Source of the DNA: Branchiostoma floridae
Taxonomy: Eukaryota; Chordata; Leptocardii; Amphioxiformes; Branchiostomatidae
DNA: 64,000 bases
NCBI RefSeq assembly: GCF_000003815.2
Contig: NC_049981.1
Location: forward strand, 9,341,828 to 9,405,827
Direction: 5' to 3'
Part shown: positions 46,500-59,900 of the stretch, piece by piece
Layout of the letters: every line of letters begins with the position of its first letter
How positions within the stretch are numbered: position 1 is the first letter of the stretch
Notes under the pieces: model-generated
Databases searched by the model: none
What the model was told of the DNA's origin: nothing
What the model saw: the letters and a program-made list of their open reading frames with translations, nothing else
Made by a program: the position numbers and the translations under genes

Positions 46500-49410
46500 C
46501 GCGCTAAGATCTTTTGCGCTTTAGGCATGAACAATGCAACTAGAATTTATCTCTGAAGGTGCAGATGTTTTCTTGCTATGTACCACTTTCACTTTCACTT
46601 TTAATGTCCGCAAACCCCTCGTTGGATATATTTTGAACATGTCTAATTGTGCTGTTCGAATGAAAATATGTTGAAAGGTCTTATTGAAAATTCGGAGCTC
46701 GGTGTGATGGTCACCCTACATTCCTCAATTTGTACATGTTTCGGCCATGCCTGTGTGCCACCCAGGAACGTTTTCCAGGCATATGTGACGATTTGTGAAA
46801 GCTTCTGTTTAGGGAACTAAAATTTCCACAGTCCTGATGAATGTATGAGGCACTATTGTATACATTTTTGGACATGAAAGGCTTTTGGAAGGAACTTAAG
46901 TTTGAAGACATTTTCAATTATTTTCTCGGCGTTTGGATTTCTGATACAGTTTATACCCTGTTGCTCGGTGTGCCTCTCACACGGGGAGTCTCCGATGTCT
47001 AATAATAACTATGTTGGTCAAATTTGAGAAAAATGCACTTAAAAAGCGTTAAAAGGTCGGGGTTAGTGTTGTTAGAATACTAGAAGCCACTAGATAGTAC
47101 GAATCAGCAGGAATGTGGCCCTTGTTTCTAAGCTGATGTCCAGCAAAAGTATATACCAAAACTGATCATGAACCAAATATTCGCAGGCCTGGTTTAGATA
47201 AATCAAAGGATTACCCTCCTCGAAGCGCAATGTCAAATGTGCAAATGTACATACGTGGAGTCAATTGACGTCGGTTGACACAGAAGGACAAATGTACACC
47301 GGTGATTCAACATTTTAACACAGAAACCATTCAGCTCCACTGTAAAGCACCTCTGTCAAGTACCCGGAAATGAGAAGTCTCCGTCCCCGCGAAACACTTA
47401 TTATATTCATTCGTGGGCCATCTAAATCCAAATCGAATAGCAGGCTGTCTAGTCTTCTAAATTAAGCACAGACACTGTTGATTGGAACAGAATAGCAAAT
47501 TCGAACACGCTACACCAGCAGGATAAACTGAGGCGAGTTATGGAAAAAGTCTACCTCATAGGAAGGTAATAGCTAGACATTTCTAACATTTCATGCTAAA
47601 TGAAACAGTTACAATTTTGAGGCAAAGGTTTGCCAAGTTCATGAAAATAGGGCTTCAACAGAATGAACTTTTAAGACGTTCTGAGTAAGTTTTTACCTTT
47701 GCCAGAATGGCTAAGGTTATGTTTTGGGCTTGTGAGTCTGTGTGTCTGTCTGTCTGTGTGTTAACAACATAACTCAAGAAGCCTTGGATGTATCCCGATA
47801 ATATTTGGTAGGTGGGTAGGGGTCGGGAAAACGAAGGTCAAGTTCGATAATGGGCCCCCTAGCGGCTTGCTAAGGTACTGCAGCAGAACCTCAATTATTG
47901 ATATCTCCTGTTCTGGACATGCTGTGATCATGATTTTCGAGTGGTAGATAGCCCTCGAGGCAGAGAGTAAGTGCTGGGAGTTTGGGCCCCCTAGCGGCTT
48001 TTTTGAAACTGCAGGCGCCGGTTTCCTTTCAAACTTTGGACGAGAATAACTCTACAACGTGTTGACGGATCGTCATGATTTTTGGTATGTAGATAGAATG
48101 AGTGATGACGTACATAATGGTATACTAATTATGCAAATCAACAGCTAATTTGCATAATTAATGAGGAAAATTTATAAAACCACTGCATTCCATGATAGGT
48201 CTTTAAAACTTGTCCCATATGTAGCTGGGAAGGAGAGAAATGTCCATAGATATCAATTATGCAAATGATGGCCTCATTTGCATACTTCATGAGAAAATAT
48301 GAACATGTTGGCGGATCATCATGCTTTTTGGTATGTTTTATATGTGGATAGACTAAGTGAAGACGTTCATAATAAGATGCTAATCAGGCAAATTAACAGC
48401 TAATTTGCATAATCAATGTGGGAAGTTTATAAATCTAATGTCTCTCCTTACCTCTGCTCGGGCGTATCTTAATGACAGCTACAGGTGCCAGGCAAGTAGA
48501 TCAAGCTAGCAGGCTGACCCAGCCTTGCCCCCTGCCCCCTGGGTGCCAATCACTTTTACAGACTAGAGTAGACTTATGTTGACGGAAAACTGGGGAGGAT
48601 AGGTTGATCCCATGTGTTTTAAACTTCTGCAGTTTTGTTAATAGTTATTTCCATGACAAATGGAGATATAGTTTGGAGTGTGCCTGTGTGTTTGTGTTTC
48701 CGGGTCATCTTCCACCTGCAATGTGACCTTACAGTACCAACGTCCTTGCTACTCTCGAGTATCAGGTTGCTCAGAGCCACTGTTATCAAGATAACGTCAG
48801 GCCAGTCCAATTCAATGTTTTGGTTGACAGATTCTATTTTTCTGAATTTCAGAAAAAATTGTATCTCAGCTCTAGACTACCAAAATGAAATCGTATTAGC
48901 ACAAGCTTTTGCTTGCAGTCTTGCACTCATAGAGGTGTGACTTAATCAAATAACATATATAATTATATGTAATGAGTAGCATACTTATGTCTACAGACAT
49001 CTTTCTACATAACAAACCTGGTTCATTTGGCAAAGGTATGATTTCGTCGAACTCTAGTTTCTAATATAAATTGAAGGCTACCGTCAGTTCCGAGGCTCTC
49101 CGATAGGCTTAAAACACAGGATTAAACTTTGAATGTAGTCTGAAATGTATCTATTATCACTTAAGAAAAGGCCAACTTACGTTCAAGTCGAAAACAGATC
49201 CTGATGACTGCTTAGAAAGTACTTAGTATCCAACTTAACATTACACATGTAACGTTATTGCCTCAGGAATTTATGACAACGTCACAGAAACTTAGTCCCC
49301 GGATGTAAGCTTATAGACCGTGACCTTTGTTCCTCCTACCTGCACAGCGTAAATAGCAGAAAGCAAACAGTTCAGATGACCCGTTGACAACCTCTTCTGC
49401 AGATTTGGGT
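46500..49410. repeat. Segmental duplication copy B, split by an insertion
   Basis: The two halves (46500-47685 and 49065-49410) align to copy A. The break is filled by the 47685-49060 element. No conserved coding frame spans the copies. Confidence 0.65.
47685..49060 (+). mobile_element. Complete dispersed-family insertion defined by an empty site
   Basis: It starts TTTTTACCTTTGCCAGAATG and ends TGGCAAAGGTATGATTTCG...CTCTAG before T. ACCTTTGCCA near the start and TGGCAAAGGT near the end are inverted. Inside are GGTAGGTGGGTAGGGGTC, GGGCCCCCTAGCGGC (twice) and octamer palindromes. The CTRR-T end is Helitron-like, but a TC start and terminal hairpin are not evident, so the class is open. Confidence 0.7.
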
Positions 49411-49499
49411 CTCAGTATCACATTTGGCACGTTGCAAAAGCAAGTCTACGAAAGCTTCACCTTCCGCACTGGTATTGCTGATTCAACTCGGGGCAAAGC

Positions 49500-49925
49500 C
49501 GCCTCAGCACTGGGGACCCAGTGCTGAAGAAAGTTCAGCACTGGTTTTCCAGTGCTGAATGGCTCTGTTCCAGTGCTGAAGCTCCGTCAGGACTGGAATT
49601 CCAGTGCTGAATCTTGTTCCAGCACTGGTTTGCCAGTGCTGAACTCCTTTCAGCACTGGTTTTCCAGTGCCGGACTGCTGTCAGCACTCGGTTCCAGTGC
49701 TGAACTCGCCGTGAGCACTGGAATACCAGTGCTGAAATAGCCGTCAGCACTGGAACCGAGTGCTGAATTACAAATCAGAAAGCTTCCCCTTCTACACTGG
49801 ATTTACCAGTGCTCAGGGAAAGCACTGGAACACCAGTGCTGAGAAATCTTCAGCACTGGAAAGCGAGTGCTGACGTCGTTTCAGCACTGGGAAGGTCTTC
49901 AAACCAGTGCTGAATTCTTTCCAGA
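49500..49925. repeat. Palindromic minisatellite (CAGCACTGG n CCAGTGCTG)
   Basis: More than ten imperfect palindromes of about 22 bp, each CAGCACTGG-4 to 6 bases-CCAGTGCTG, are separated by about 11 variable bases. A smaller array lies at 51736-51865 beyond the LINE. It is not a CRISPR: the units vary and the DNA is eukaryotic. Confidence 0.85.
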
Positions 49926-50165
49926 ACTGGAGTGTCTTATTGCTGAGAGTCGTATTTGACGTAGATTCGAATAAAAAAGATAAGTAACTTCATGCCAAGA
50001 AACCGAAGTTGTGCCAATGTGTAATTGAAAGTGGACATATGTATAACGTATAAGTGATAGATATCATTAAAAAAAGTGCTGAGAGTGGTACTAGGCGTAA
50101 ATTCTAATAAAAGATATGGTTGAAGTTCATCAGAGGCCCGAAGTTGAGTTAACGTTTACCTTACC

Positions 50166-51588
50166 TTAAACCTTAGTTCCTCCCGCAACACTGTTGCATT
50201 GGTCGACTCGTCGAGCATATCTTCTCCAAAGCGTGCGGTCTTGCGCTGCTACTGCCATGCTCTCCATACTGTTTATACCCATTTTTCTTCCATCATTCAA
50301 GATTGTCCGTCTTAGTGTAGTTTTAGGCCTGCCCCTGGGGCGGGTGCCCTTAGGAGCCCATGACATAGCTGTTTTTGTTGTTCTTTTGTCGGATAGACGC
50401 CATACATGTCCAACAAATCTCAATCTTCTTCTTCTGACTGTCTCACTGGCTAAAGGCACCTTAGCTCTTTGCATGAGCTCTTCATTTGTGACGTGGTCAC
50501 GCCAGGAGATGCCTAGGATTGTCCTAAGGCATTTACGTTGGAAAGTGTCTAGTGATTGCGTTACCTCTGCAGTGCATTTCCACGATTCACATGCATATGT
50601 GGCTATTGGCATCACAATAGTCTGGAATAACTTTAACTTTAACGGTACACTGATTTGCTTAGATAGCCAGAATTTTCTCAAGTATTGCCACATACCAGTA
50701 GCTTTGCCAAGCCTAGATTTGACGTCTTCTTCTGTGCCACCAAACATAGTAATAATGCTGCCTAAGTAAGTGAATTTGTCGACATACTCGATTACTTCAT
50801 TTTCAAGCACGATTGGTGCTGCATTATGGATTGTTGTCATTGCTTTGGTTTTTTCTCCACTTACTCTGAGTCCAATTTTCGCCCCTGTGGTAGAGAGTCT
50901 TTCTGTGAAACCTTGCAGATTCTCACAACTGTTGGCCAAAGCAGCTAAATCATCTGCGAAGTCGAGGTCACTCAGTGACCCGTCACCAAAAGCTATGCCA
51001 TCTCCGACTTGTTTGGTCTTCTTCATAAGGAAGTCAATGACAATAACAAATAGAAAGGGGGATAAAATACATCCTTGTTTCACTCCTGTTGCGACTTCAA
51101 ACATTGTAGTAACTCCAGTCTTGGTTTTGATGCAACACTTAGAGTTCTCGTACAAGGATTTAAATAATTGGATATACTTCTCAGGTATGCCGTAAGCTCG
51201 AACAATCTTCCATAGGGATTCTCTATGTACAGAATCGAATGCTTTTCGAAAGTCAATGAAGTTGATTGCAAGTGCTGTTCTGTACTCGTGCGACTGTTCC
51301 ACTATGTTACGAAGGGCGAAGATCTGTTCTATAGTTGATCTACCTTTCCTGAAACCTGCCTGCTCCTCTCTTAAAACTTTGTCCACTTCGTCTTTTAGTC
51401 TATGCAGGATTATACTGCAGAACACTTTCCCTGGTACAGATGTTAGAGTTACTCCCCTCCAGTTATTACAGTTGCTGGGGTCTCCTTTCTTGGCTATTTT
51501 AACTATGACCCCGTGTCTCCAATCATCTGGTACCTCCTCTTTTTGCCAAATCAGGTTGAACAGGTAAGATAGCGTTACTAGTATTTAA
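50166..51588 (-). mobile_element. 5'-truncated LINE with open reverse-transcriptase frame
   Basis: The frame is open from about 51588 to the stop at 50166. It carries RT motifs: GFRKGRSTIEQIFALRNIVE, FIDFRKAFDSVHRESLW, TGVKQGCILSPFLF, FADDLAAL (catalytic pair present) and a VDKFTYLGSII-like block. After RT come CLRTILGISWRDHVTNEELM, RRRRLRFVGHVWRL and RPRGRPKTTL. The endonuclease half is missing. The clade is probably RTE- or L2-like and not certain. The intact RT part implies a fairly recent insertion. It splits the CAGCACTGG minisatellite region. Confidence 0.8.
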
Positions 51589-51735
51589 TTTGTTGTGTAG
51601 TTGGAATTGGATATGTAAGGCATGTAACGTTATCTATAAAAGATAGATATCATTATGATCAACAAAGGATTGCAAACAATTTTATTGTGTGTGATTGCGA
51701 ATCATAATTACAGTCCTTCTGGGAATGATTTGAGT

Positions 51736-51865
51736 GGCCAGTGCAGAACATCGTCTGAGCACTGGGTTATTAGTGCTGACGCCGACTTTTCCAGTGCTGA
51801 TGGCGCCTCAGCACTGGAAGCCCACTGTGCTGACGAACATTTAGCACTGGAAATCCAGTGCTGAA
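51736..51865. repeat. Second block of the CAGCACTGG palindromic repeat
   Basis: Four or five units of the same palindromic motif as 49500-49925, followed by TCCATGGTACTGCAGCGGAA of the dispersed family. Confidence 0.75.
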
Positions 51866-52029
51866 GCCAGCAGCTTTCCATGGTACTGCAGCGGAAAACC
51901 ATTTTTGATATCTCGTGGTCTGAACTTTCACGGAGAATAATCCAAGAACCGGTTCGTAACAGTCGTGGCCTTTGGCAGATGTGCAATCAGTGTAGTTTTT
52001 ACTAGTTCCGCCTTCATAAAGACGTACAG

Positions 52030-52300
52030 CTAGCACCATGGTGTGTGTGTCTGTATGTACATGTAGGTCAACAGCGTATAACTCGCGAAATTACGGATGG
52101 ATCTTGGTGATATTTAGTAGGTGTGTAGCGGTTGTGGCGAGGATGGTCAAGTTCGAAAATGGTTTATCGCCAGGCGTTTCCTACGGTACTGCATCGGGCT
52201 TTGTATTCTTCTGTATTTGGCTGTATACAACATACTTCTTGAAGCTATGGCTAGATCTTAATTATAACTAGAGTTCCACGAACACATACCTTCACCAAAT
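52030..52300. repeat. Dispersed-family fragment and inverted terminus
   Basis: 52045-52200 resembles the family body (AACTCGCGAAATTACGGATG, GGTGATATTTAGTAGGTG). At 52268 TAGAGTTCCACGAACAC is the inverted 3' terminus. Confidence 0.55.
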
Positions 52301-53400
52301 AAAGAAGATTGCTTGTTTTGAAACTTTTTGTGCTAAATTTTGCACAATTGATATTTCTAAACATTCCTATTTTTGTGATCTACATTATGTTGAAGTCTGA
52401 GAGTCATGTTTTGGATTGCAGTGGACTTATAAAGTGGTGGCTGATAGCTTGTTTTGCAACAATGAAGTGATGTATGTTTGGGGCCCCTAGCGGCCTGCTC
52501 TGGAACTATAGGGGCAATTTTGTCAGAATCTTCCATGGAGCATATATAATAATGGAACGTGGGAACGATGGATATTTAGCATTGCAGGTATCTTGGCATG
52601 TTGTAGGTTTGTCATGTAGTTTAGCTTAGGTAGTCCTGAATGTTCCCTCATCTGTAATAGTAGCTCACACCAATCCATATTTAGTCAGGTATTTGGCATC
52701 TTCTCTTATTCTTTGTATTTTCAATTTTTTCTCAAAGATACATGTACACCCCTCTGGTAATGATATGGTTAATTAGCATACGAGGGCATATGCTCTGCGA
52801 TGGCAAGGCTGAGATGGTGTAATGGCTGTGACCTTTGACCATGTAATTGGAGTATTGATTAGGTTAGACAATTTTGGCTGGTCAAATGAACTGACCTTTG
52901 AGGTTGCATTGAAATAATCAGGCAATAGAGACCTTGGACTCAGGTATGCGTACACGTTAGTCTCTCTGTAGCTTATGGATTGTACAGACTGTAGTGTGAC
53001 ATTAAGTTCCCCAAGGCGACACAGGTACATGTATCTGGCACTCATAACCCATTGCTGCAGTGACATGGTCATAACATTACGTACTGGAAGTAGCAGTTGA
53101 CAGGTCCGTTCCATGAACAAGATTGAGAGAGTTTGCAGAGAATTTTGCTACAGTAACTTGTTTGTCCCTCAGGGAGCTGCAACTTGCTCATGATGCAGTC
53201 CTCGCAAATTAAAAATCTGGTAGCCTCCAGCACCTGATGAGCAGGTTCTCAAATGCTACAAATAGTTCAATTTAACAATCACCAAAAAGAAGACTGCTGG
53301 GGTCCACCATTACCAAACCCATTACCCCCTGTCTAACTAAAAAGAGAAATTTATTTAATGTTAGCTAGTATTCTGAGATGTACTAATTATATACTGGTGT
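52300..53400. other. Intergenic sequence without supported genes
   Basis: GGGGCCCCTAGCGGCC near 52480 is repeat-like. A 115-codon minus frame at 52773-53120 lacks splice context and composition bias, so it is not called. Confidence 0.45.
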
Positions 53401-53497
53401 GACAACAATGTGCAATAAAGGTATTCATTCAATCATTCAAACTATAACTTTTACAGATACATGTAACTCTGCAACAAAATATTGTCAATGTTTCGGT

Positions 53498-53503
53498 TTT
53501 ATT
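53498..53503 (-). terminator. AP4E1: Poly(A) signal of AP4E1
   Basis: AATAAA on the minus strand 295 bases past the stop. The same context is kept in both duplicated copies near 4325 and 6184, which supports it as the real 3' UTR signal. Confidence 0.6.
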
Positions 53504-53797
53504 CAAATCTCAGTTCATGTAGCTATGTACAAGGCTAGCCTTCCAACCTTCATCATTACAGATTTCAAGACTCACATCTTACACGGAAATATCAGTATTG
53601 AGTGGATATAGTTGACCTAACGAGTCTATTTGTGCCTAGCCCTGGCTCTGAAATGTTCTGATTGGCTGGGGGCTAAACTGTCCAGGTGCTGAAACATCCT
53701 GCTACCAATTCAATGCTTAGCTAACTGATACATACTAGGTAGCAATAAAAAAAATCTATACAGGCTACAGAAATTTCAGGATACAATGATATTTGAG

Positions 53798-53964
53798 TCA
53801 CCTGAAGATAGCAGCACATTCCCTAACTATACATTCAGTGAAGAGCTGGCTGTTGGATTTTACCCATAGTTCCACAGTGCTAGTGTTGACCTTGGTGGTG
53901 ACCTTGACATGGAGGAGACAGAGGCCCTGCTGGAGGAGGGATCCGCTGGCTATGCCCTCATTAC
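53798..53964 (-). CDS. AP4E1: AP4E1 last exon
   Basis: TTGTTTAG acceptor; NEGIASGSLLQQGLCLLHVK, TSTVELWVKSNSQLF, ECAAIFR and TGA. Copied at 4781-4947. Confidence 0.85.
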
Positions 53965-56900
53965 CTAAACAAACAAACAAACATGAATACAACCTTTAAG
54001 ACAAACAGTCTCGAGGTTTCACAAATTGCGCTGAACCCAAATTATAATATAGCTTACTTTTCAAACAACTATGTACACTACAATTGGAACAAAGATTTTA
54101 TTATTTTACTGACAAAAAATTTCAGGAATATGCTGCATACCTTTCATATACAACCCTACACAAATATCTAGGTGAACTGACTGGTGCACCCAAAGTCAGA
54201 AATTAGGTTCACAGCTCCAATTTTGAGTGAACAAAAGTGAACACTGTGGTTAGACATTCAGATAATAGGATAAGCAAGATAACAGTCGCTCAAACAACTG
54301 GATATAGCTTTGGTAATGGTCACATATTTAATGAACAATGATCAAAATAATCTTACCTATGATATCTACAGGATGGATCCCAAGCCTGCCTTGTAACATG
54401 TCCATGATGCCTGCTACTTTAGTGACCTTGCTGATCTCCAGTTTGAGACGCTTGTCGTGTGACGTGAGCGGCCACTTCTCTCCATACTGTTCTGTGGTTA
54501 ACTCCAATGATCTGTAGTGTAGAGCGAGATTATTACTGATAAAATGTGGTCCATGCATATGGACAGGAGGTCACTATACACAGGATTCTTAATGCTTGTG
54601 TCAGTGGGATCAATTATCAAAGGGACCGGGTGGTCCTTGTGTAGAGGTGGTACAGGCCTAGGGTTGACTGTTAAAATAACTATCAATATGGCCAATTCTT
54701 TTTGACATTCTGGTATCACCCACATAACAGTAACAATAACCCTAAATTCCGAGACAACCGATATTTGCTTGTATGAGCTGGGATGAAGGGTGACAACTTC
54801 CAACAACATCTGATCCAGTCTAATTTTTGAGTTGGATAACAGAAGAATATTTTCATTTGAATTTTTTTCCACAGGTTTTCCAGAGACGTTCCATTTGTAC
54901 TGGGAGCCAAAACAACAGCCATACATACAGCACAGGACAGGTGAAGTCTTACCTGATAACATCTGACAGCTGTACAGGGCAGGTGAAGTCTTACCTGATA
55001 ACATCTGACAGCTGTACAGGGCAGGTGAAGTCTTACCTGACAACATCTGACAGCTGTACAGGACAGGTGAAGTCTTACCTGATAACATCTGACAGCTGTA
55101 CAGAACAGGTGAAGTCTTACCTGACAACATCTGACAGCTGTACAGGACAGGTGAAGTCTTACCTGACAACATCTGACAGCTGTACAGGACAGGTGAAGTC
55201 TTACCTGACAACATCTGACAGCTGTACTGGGCAGGTGAAGAAGAGGCGCCTGTTGGTGAGGGTGTGGTCCTTGTACGACAGTTCCCCACCCAGGTGCATA
55301 CTCAGGGCAGGTGCCTTACAGGTCAGGTGGGCTGAATGTACCGAGCACGAACATGGTGCTATCTTCTCCTCCACAATACAGCTACTTTCTGTTCCTCCTA
55401 TGTAACACTGAGGACAGAAACAAAAAATCATGATCTAATTCTAAAGTTATCAATACATGATGTATAAACTCTGTCCAGTCAATAAAAATAAAACATATCC
55501 ACTGTACGTGTCATATCCCCCAAATAAAACATATCCCTCTATAAGACACCGTTTTCTTCTTTTCTTTAGAATTTGAATCCACATCAAACATAGTGCCGAT
55601 GCTACTTGAAGCATCTGACCATTTCCAAAATCATATCCTGTCGATTTGAGTAGCTGCTATTTGGCACAACTAACCTGAAAATTTGATGAAGGCTCCAACT
55701 TCGCACAGACGTCAGCGACCACTCTGTTGCTACTGTGATTGGTCATGAAAAGCACCACTACGAACTCCTCCGGCTTCCACACCTTACAAAGGGACAGTCG
55801 AACTATTTCATCCCCACACAGTTCCACATGTTCCACAGAATGAGGGAATTCCATCAGGCATTCCGGTAACGTTGTGGGGACTTCTGTTCCGTTGTCAAAT
55901 TTCATCCTATCCGTATCGTTATCCCTATCAAGTATGGAGTCCGTCGACGTAGATGTCAGTAAAACTTGCGGTCTGTCCAAACCTATAACTAAGTCCTCTG
56001 ATTGTAATTGTAAACTGTCACATGGTTCCTCAGTTTTTTGTTCAGTTCTGTTGTTAGGAAGCTTTTCAATGTTCTGTTGTGAGTTCAACGTTTTTTCTAG
56101 CATATTTGATTGTCGAGAGTCTGTAGCACCTTTGGAGTCTTTCTCAACAGTTTCAAAGTCTTCTTCCAAGCTGCTTTCCACATGTCTTGCATTGTCAGTT
56201 GAATTGGAAGACGTTTTTAAGATTCCAGGGCCGATAGGGTCAAGCTGCAAGACGTTTTCTAAGTCAAACAAGTTGTCATGAGTCTCGGCACTGGTTAGAA
56301 TGTCTGTTCTGGTAGTTGTGTTGGAGGGGTCTTGTGAAGAGAGTTCTAAGGAGTCGATGCCTTCAAGAAGGTTTCCGACAGCCGGCCCGCGAGTCTTCCC
56401 TCTTCTAGACGTCTTAAGGATCCCTCGTCCTCTTGACGTCTGACGAAAAAATTTTAAGAAAGATGTTTAAGTATGACAACAACAGCAAAAATGTCTGGTG
56501 TTTTACAAATGATGTCAAGTTTAGTGGCTTGTATGTAGCTGTGACGTCAAGCTGTAGAGGCTACAATGTATGATTTGTACCCTTGACTTTATCTATTACT
56601 TCTGGGAAGAAGGATCATCTCTGACTTGGTACTGTTTTTGGCTGTGTTTGTGTGTTTCCACCTATAATTCAAGACCAGTTTGATAGATACAAATTTTGCT
56701 GGGGGTAGTTATTGAAGTAAATTTTGCAGTATTTTCAGGTACTGTTACAGTAGCATTTAGGCCTGGCCCCCTCTTTCTGAAAGTAGTGTGGTATCATCCA
56801 TGGACAGCTGACTTTCTTAGAATTAAGGGACAATCAATGACCCCTTACAAGAGATAGCTGGGATTGATTAAGGGAAGACAGAAAGGGGAGGATCACTAAC

Positions 56901-59900
56901 ATCTGTGATGGCTGGTGCTATTGGGTTAAGCAATCCACAAGCACTTTCAATAATTCAAGGAGGTATGAGATCTTGGATCTCTTGTTTCCTCCAGTCTGTA
57001 CATAGAATATGATACTTTTTTATTTCAACACCTATTCTTCAATCTCTGTTTCTCATTTGGAAATATCTTTTCTAAATAAAGAGAAACTAATACTTCATGT
57101 ATCTATTAACAATTTTCTAAACTCTAAGCTATTCACCTGTGCTGTTCCTCCCTGCTGTAGTCCACTGAACAGCGCACTGGCCAGCTGCTGTTTCCTCCTG
57201 TCCTCCTGAAGGTCAGGCAGGTCATTGCTGTGCTGTCCTGGGAGGGCCACTACTGTGCTGGGCTAGAGACAAATATCACAGACCATGAAACAACCATCTT
57301 CTTTGGTTCATGTAACAGTTGTACTTTCCTTATTCTACACACAATCATAACATCCTTTAAAATGTTTTCAACTATTACATATTTTCCAGGGGAAAAAATA
57401 TTTTTCTGTCCAAAATGATGCACAGAATTGGGAATTTTGATAGGGAATTGAAATTGAATCAATACTTACACTTTCAGCCATGGAAGTATTTTTAATGTCA
57501 TTTCACAGCAGATTATGAGAAATGTGAATTCAAACCTGGACCCTCAAAACCCATTCAACACTTTTTCCCTGTGCACTCCCACTGAATTTGTACACATGTG
57601 CACCATTAAAAGTTTCAATCACAATTTTGATGAAGTACCTCTACAAACTTTAATGCAATGTCTAATTTACCTCCACATGAGCACCTCCTGAATAACTTGA
57701 CATGTCTGGTGCTTCTTGTACTACTTCCCCAGTCTCTTCTTGTCCCTCCTTCGTGACCTCAAGTGTTGGAGCAGCCATTTTCTTGACCTTGGTACAGCCA
57801 TCTTTACTCCAGATCTTCCGAACTCCCCTCGTCCTAAGTCCCAAACTGTAATAGTCATAACAAAATAGAAGTACATGACATTGACGTTTAGACAGGTAAT
57901 GCGATTCCTTAATATAAAAATTGCCAGGGCCTATATTAAAAAAAAGTAAAATTTTTCAACTGTCTCTTCTAACTATACCTCCATGCCAAATGTCCAGTCA
58001 TTATTTGGCCAGATGAAATGAAAAAGCTGAATCCATTTCAAGACTAGCCTGTGTTTACACAATCTCTCGCTGGCTGGGGTTAATGACCCCCTCCCCGAAA
58101 CTAGGGCGGAGGCAATTGTAGGGCTGGCCGCTAGGGGCGCGATTTTAGGTTAATTTGAAGACCTGGCAGAAGAAGAATGAACATGTCAAAAGACACTGTG
58201 TATGGATTGAAAGAGAAAAAGTAATGTATACCATGTTCTGTGAGTTCATTCATTTGTTTAACCTTCCTGACTACTCAGACTTAATAACGATGGCCATTAT
58301 AGAGTAGCTAAACTTTCTTTCCAACACTGAATTAATATAGGGACTTACCCTAAATTTTCGGCCAACTCCGTCAACCTTGTTCACAGAATGACCCTACAAT
58401 GTATCTCCGGCAGTGACGTCAGGAACACGCCACTTTTGCAGGAGGGGGTCATAAGTATCAGAAAGTTTGTGCCGCCCCCCGTCTCTGTTGAGTGTGGGCC
58501 GGTGGGCTCTAATGTACACTGCCTCCTTCACTCCTCGCACGAAGTAATCCTGTTCTGAGTCTAAGATTTTGACTTTGTCCAACGAAACGGAATGTCCCGG
58601 AGACTCTATATGTATATGTTGCGCCACCTCAGATGATTTGACAGAGCTAGGACGCCGATGTTCGAGGAACCTAGTTTTCAGTGCACGTTCCGTCTCACCA
58701 ATGTATGTTTTCTTACAAGGGCCTTTGTTAGTTTTCCCTTGACACGTGATGTGGTACACCACCCCACACCTACTTTCTTTGGGAGTTTTGTCCTTGGGTG
58801 CCACTAGGAACTTCTTGAGCGTACGTGTCGGCTTGAAACAGGTCTTAATCCTGTATTTGTTGAAGACCCTCCTAAGGGCTTCCGAGGTTCCTTTCAAATA
58901 GGGCAAAACTACAAGACCTCTGTTTGTTTTGGAAGAAGACCGGTTTTGGGTGATGTTATTTTGGGGTTCTGATCTTGGTGTAGTAGCCTTCTTAATCGCC
59001 CAGTCTGGGTAGCCGCACACTTTCAATGCCTTAATCAAGTGGTCTTTCTCTCTTTGTTTATCCCGCTGGTCTGTGATTAAAGTCTCCGCTCTATGGAACA
59101 AGGTGCGGATCACCCCTAACTTGTGGTCTAGAGGGTGGTTTGACTTAAAGTTTAAATATTGATCCGTGTGGGTTTTCTTTCTGTAGATGTCGATGTGAAG
59201 TGTTCCATCTTCTTGGACAACTGTCAGAGTATCAAGGAAAGGGAGGGACTTGTTTTGTTCTGATTCAAATGTGAATTTGATATCTGGGTCCAAACTATTC
59301 AGATGGTTAGTGAATTCATCCGCAAACGCCTTCTTCAGTTTGGTATGAGTGTCGTCCACATATCTAAACCACCATAAAGGTGGGTGGGGGGCATTCTGTG
59401 AACAAGGTCGACGGAGTTGGCCGAAAATTTAGGGTAAGTCCCTATATTAATTCAGTGTTGGAAAGAAAGTTTAGCTATTCTATAATGTATTCTACCAACA
59501 CAGATGAACTTTCATGCTAACGATGGCCATTTTTAATTCTATGGCCAACTCTAATTTTATTTCTCTCCAGAAATTAACATAAAAATAATAATTACAAAGA
59601 AGAGTTGTTGAAGATTGATACCTACCCATCAAGTTTGTCAGAACTTTCCCCCGACCCCCCTGAGCTGAGGGACCCTGATGGCTCCGATACCCCCTTACTC
59701 TGTGAGGAGGGGGGTGTGGAGGATGCTGTGAGGGAGGGGGGGACCAGGGGGGTGTCGTATGGCTTGAAGTTGAGACCGGAGAACAAAGCGGCTTGGGCTG
59801 GGGGTGAAACAAAAAAATATAATGTGAATGGTGATGCTGAGCACATTGGAGTTTAGCAATCAAATTTAATTCTTGATTCAGTGATGTCTTTCACCAACCT

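Noticed and set aside
49500-49925. CRISPR-like alternation of palindromic repeats and spacers
   Set aside because: Repeats are variable, spacers are too short, and all genes around are spliced eukaryotic ones; it is a minisatellite.
50194-51567. Long plus-strand frames at 50194-50769, 50770-51195 and 51256-51567
   Set aside because: Antisense shadows of the LINE reverse transcriptase.
54498-55289. 263-codon repeat protein (YSCQMLSGKTSPVL units)
   Set aside because: It is the off-frame reading of AP4E1's 42-bp splice-site array.
59605-59856. Plus-strand 83-codon frame
   Set aside because: Antisense of the AP4E1 hinge exon, whose splice sites and family match are clear.
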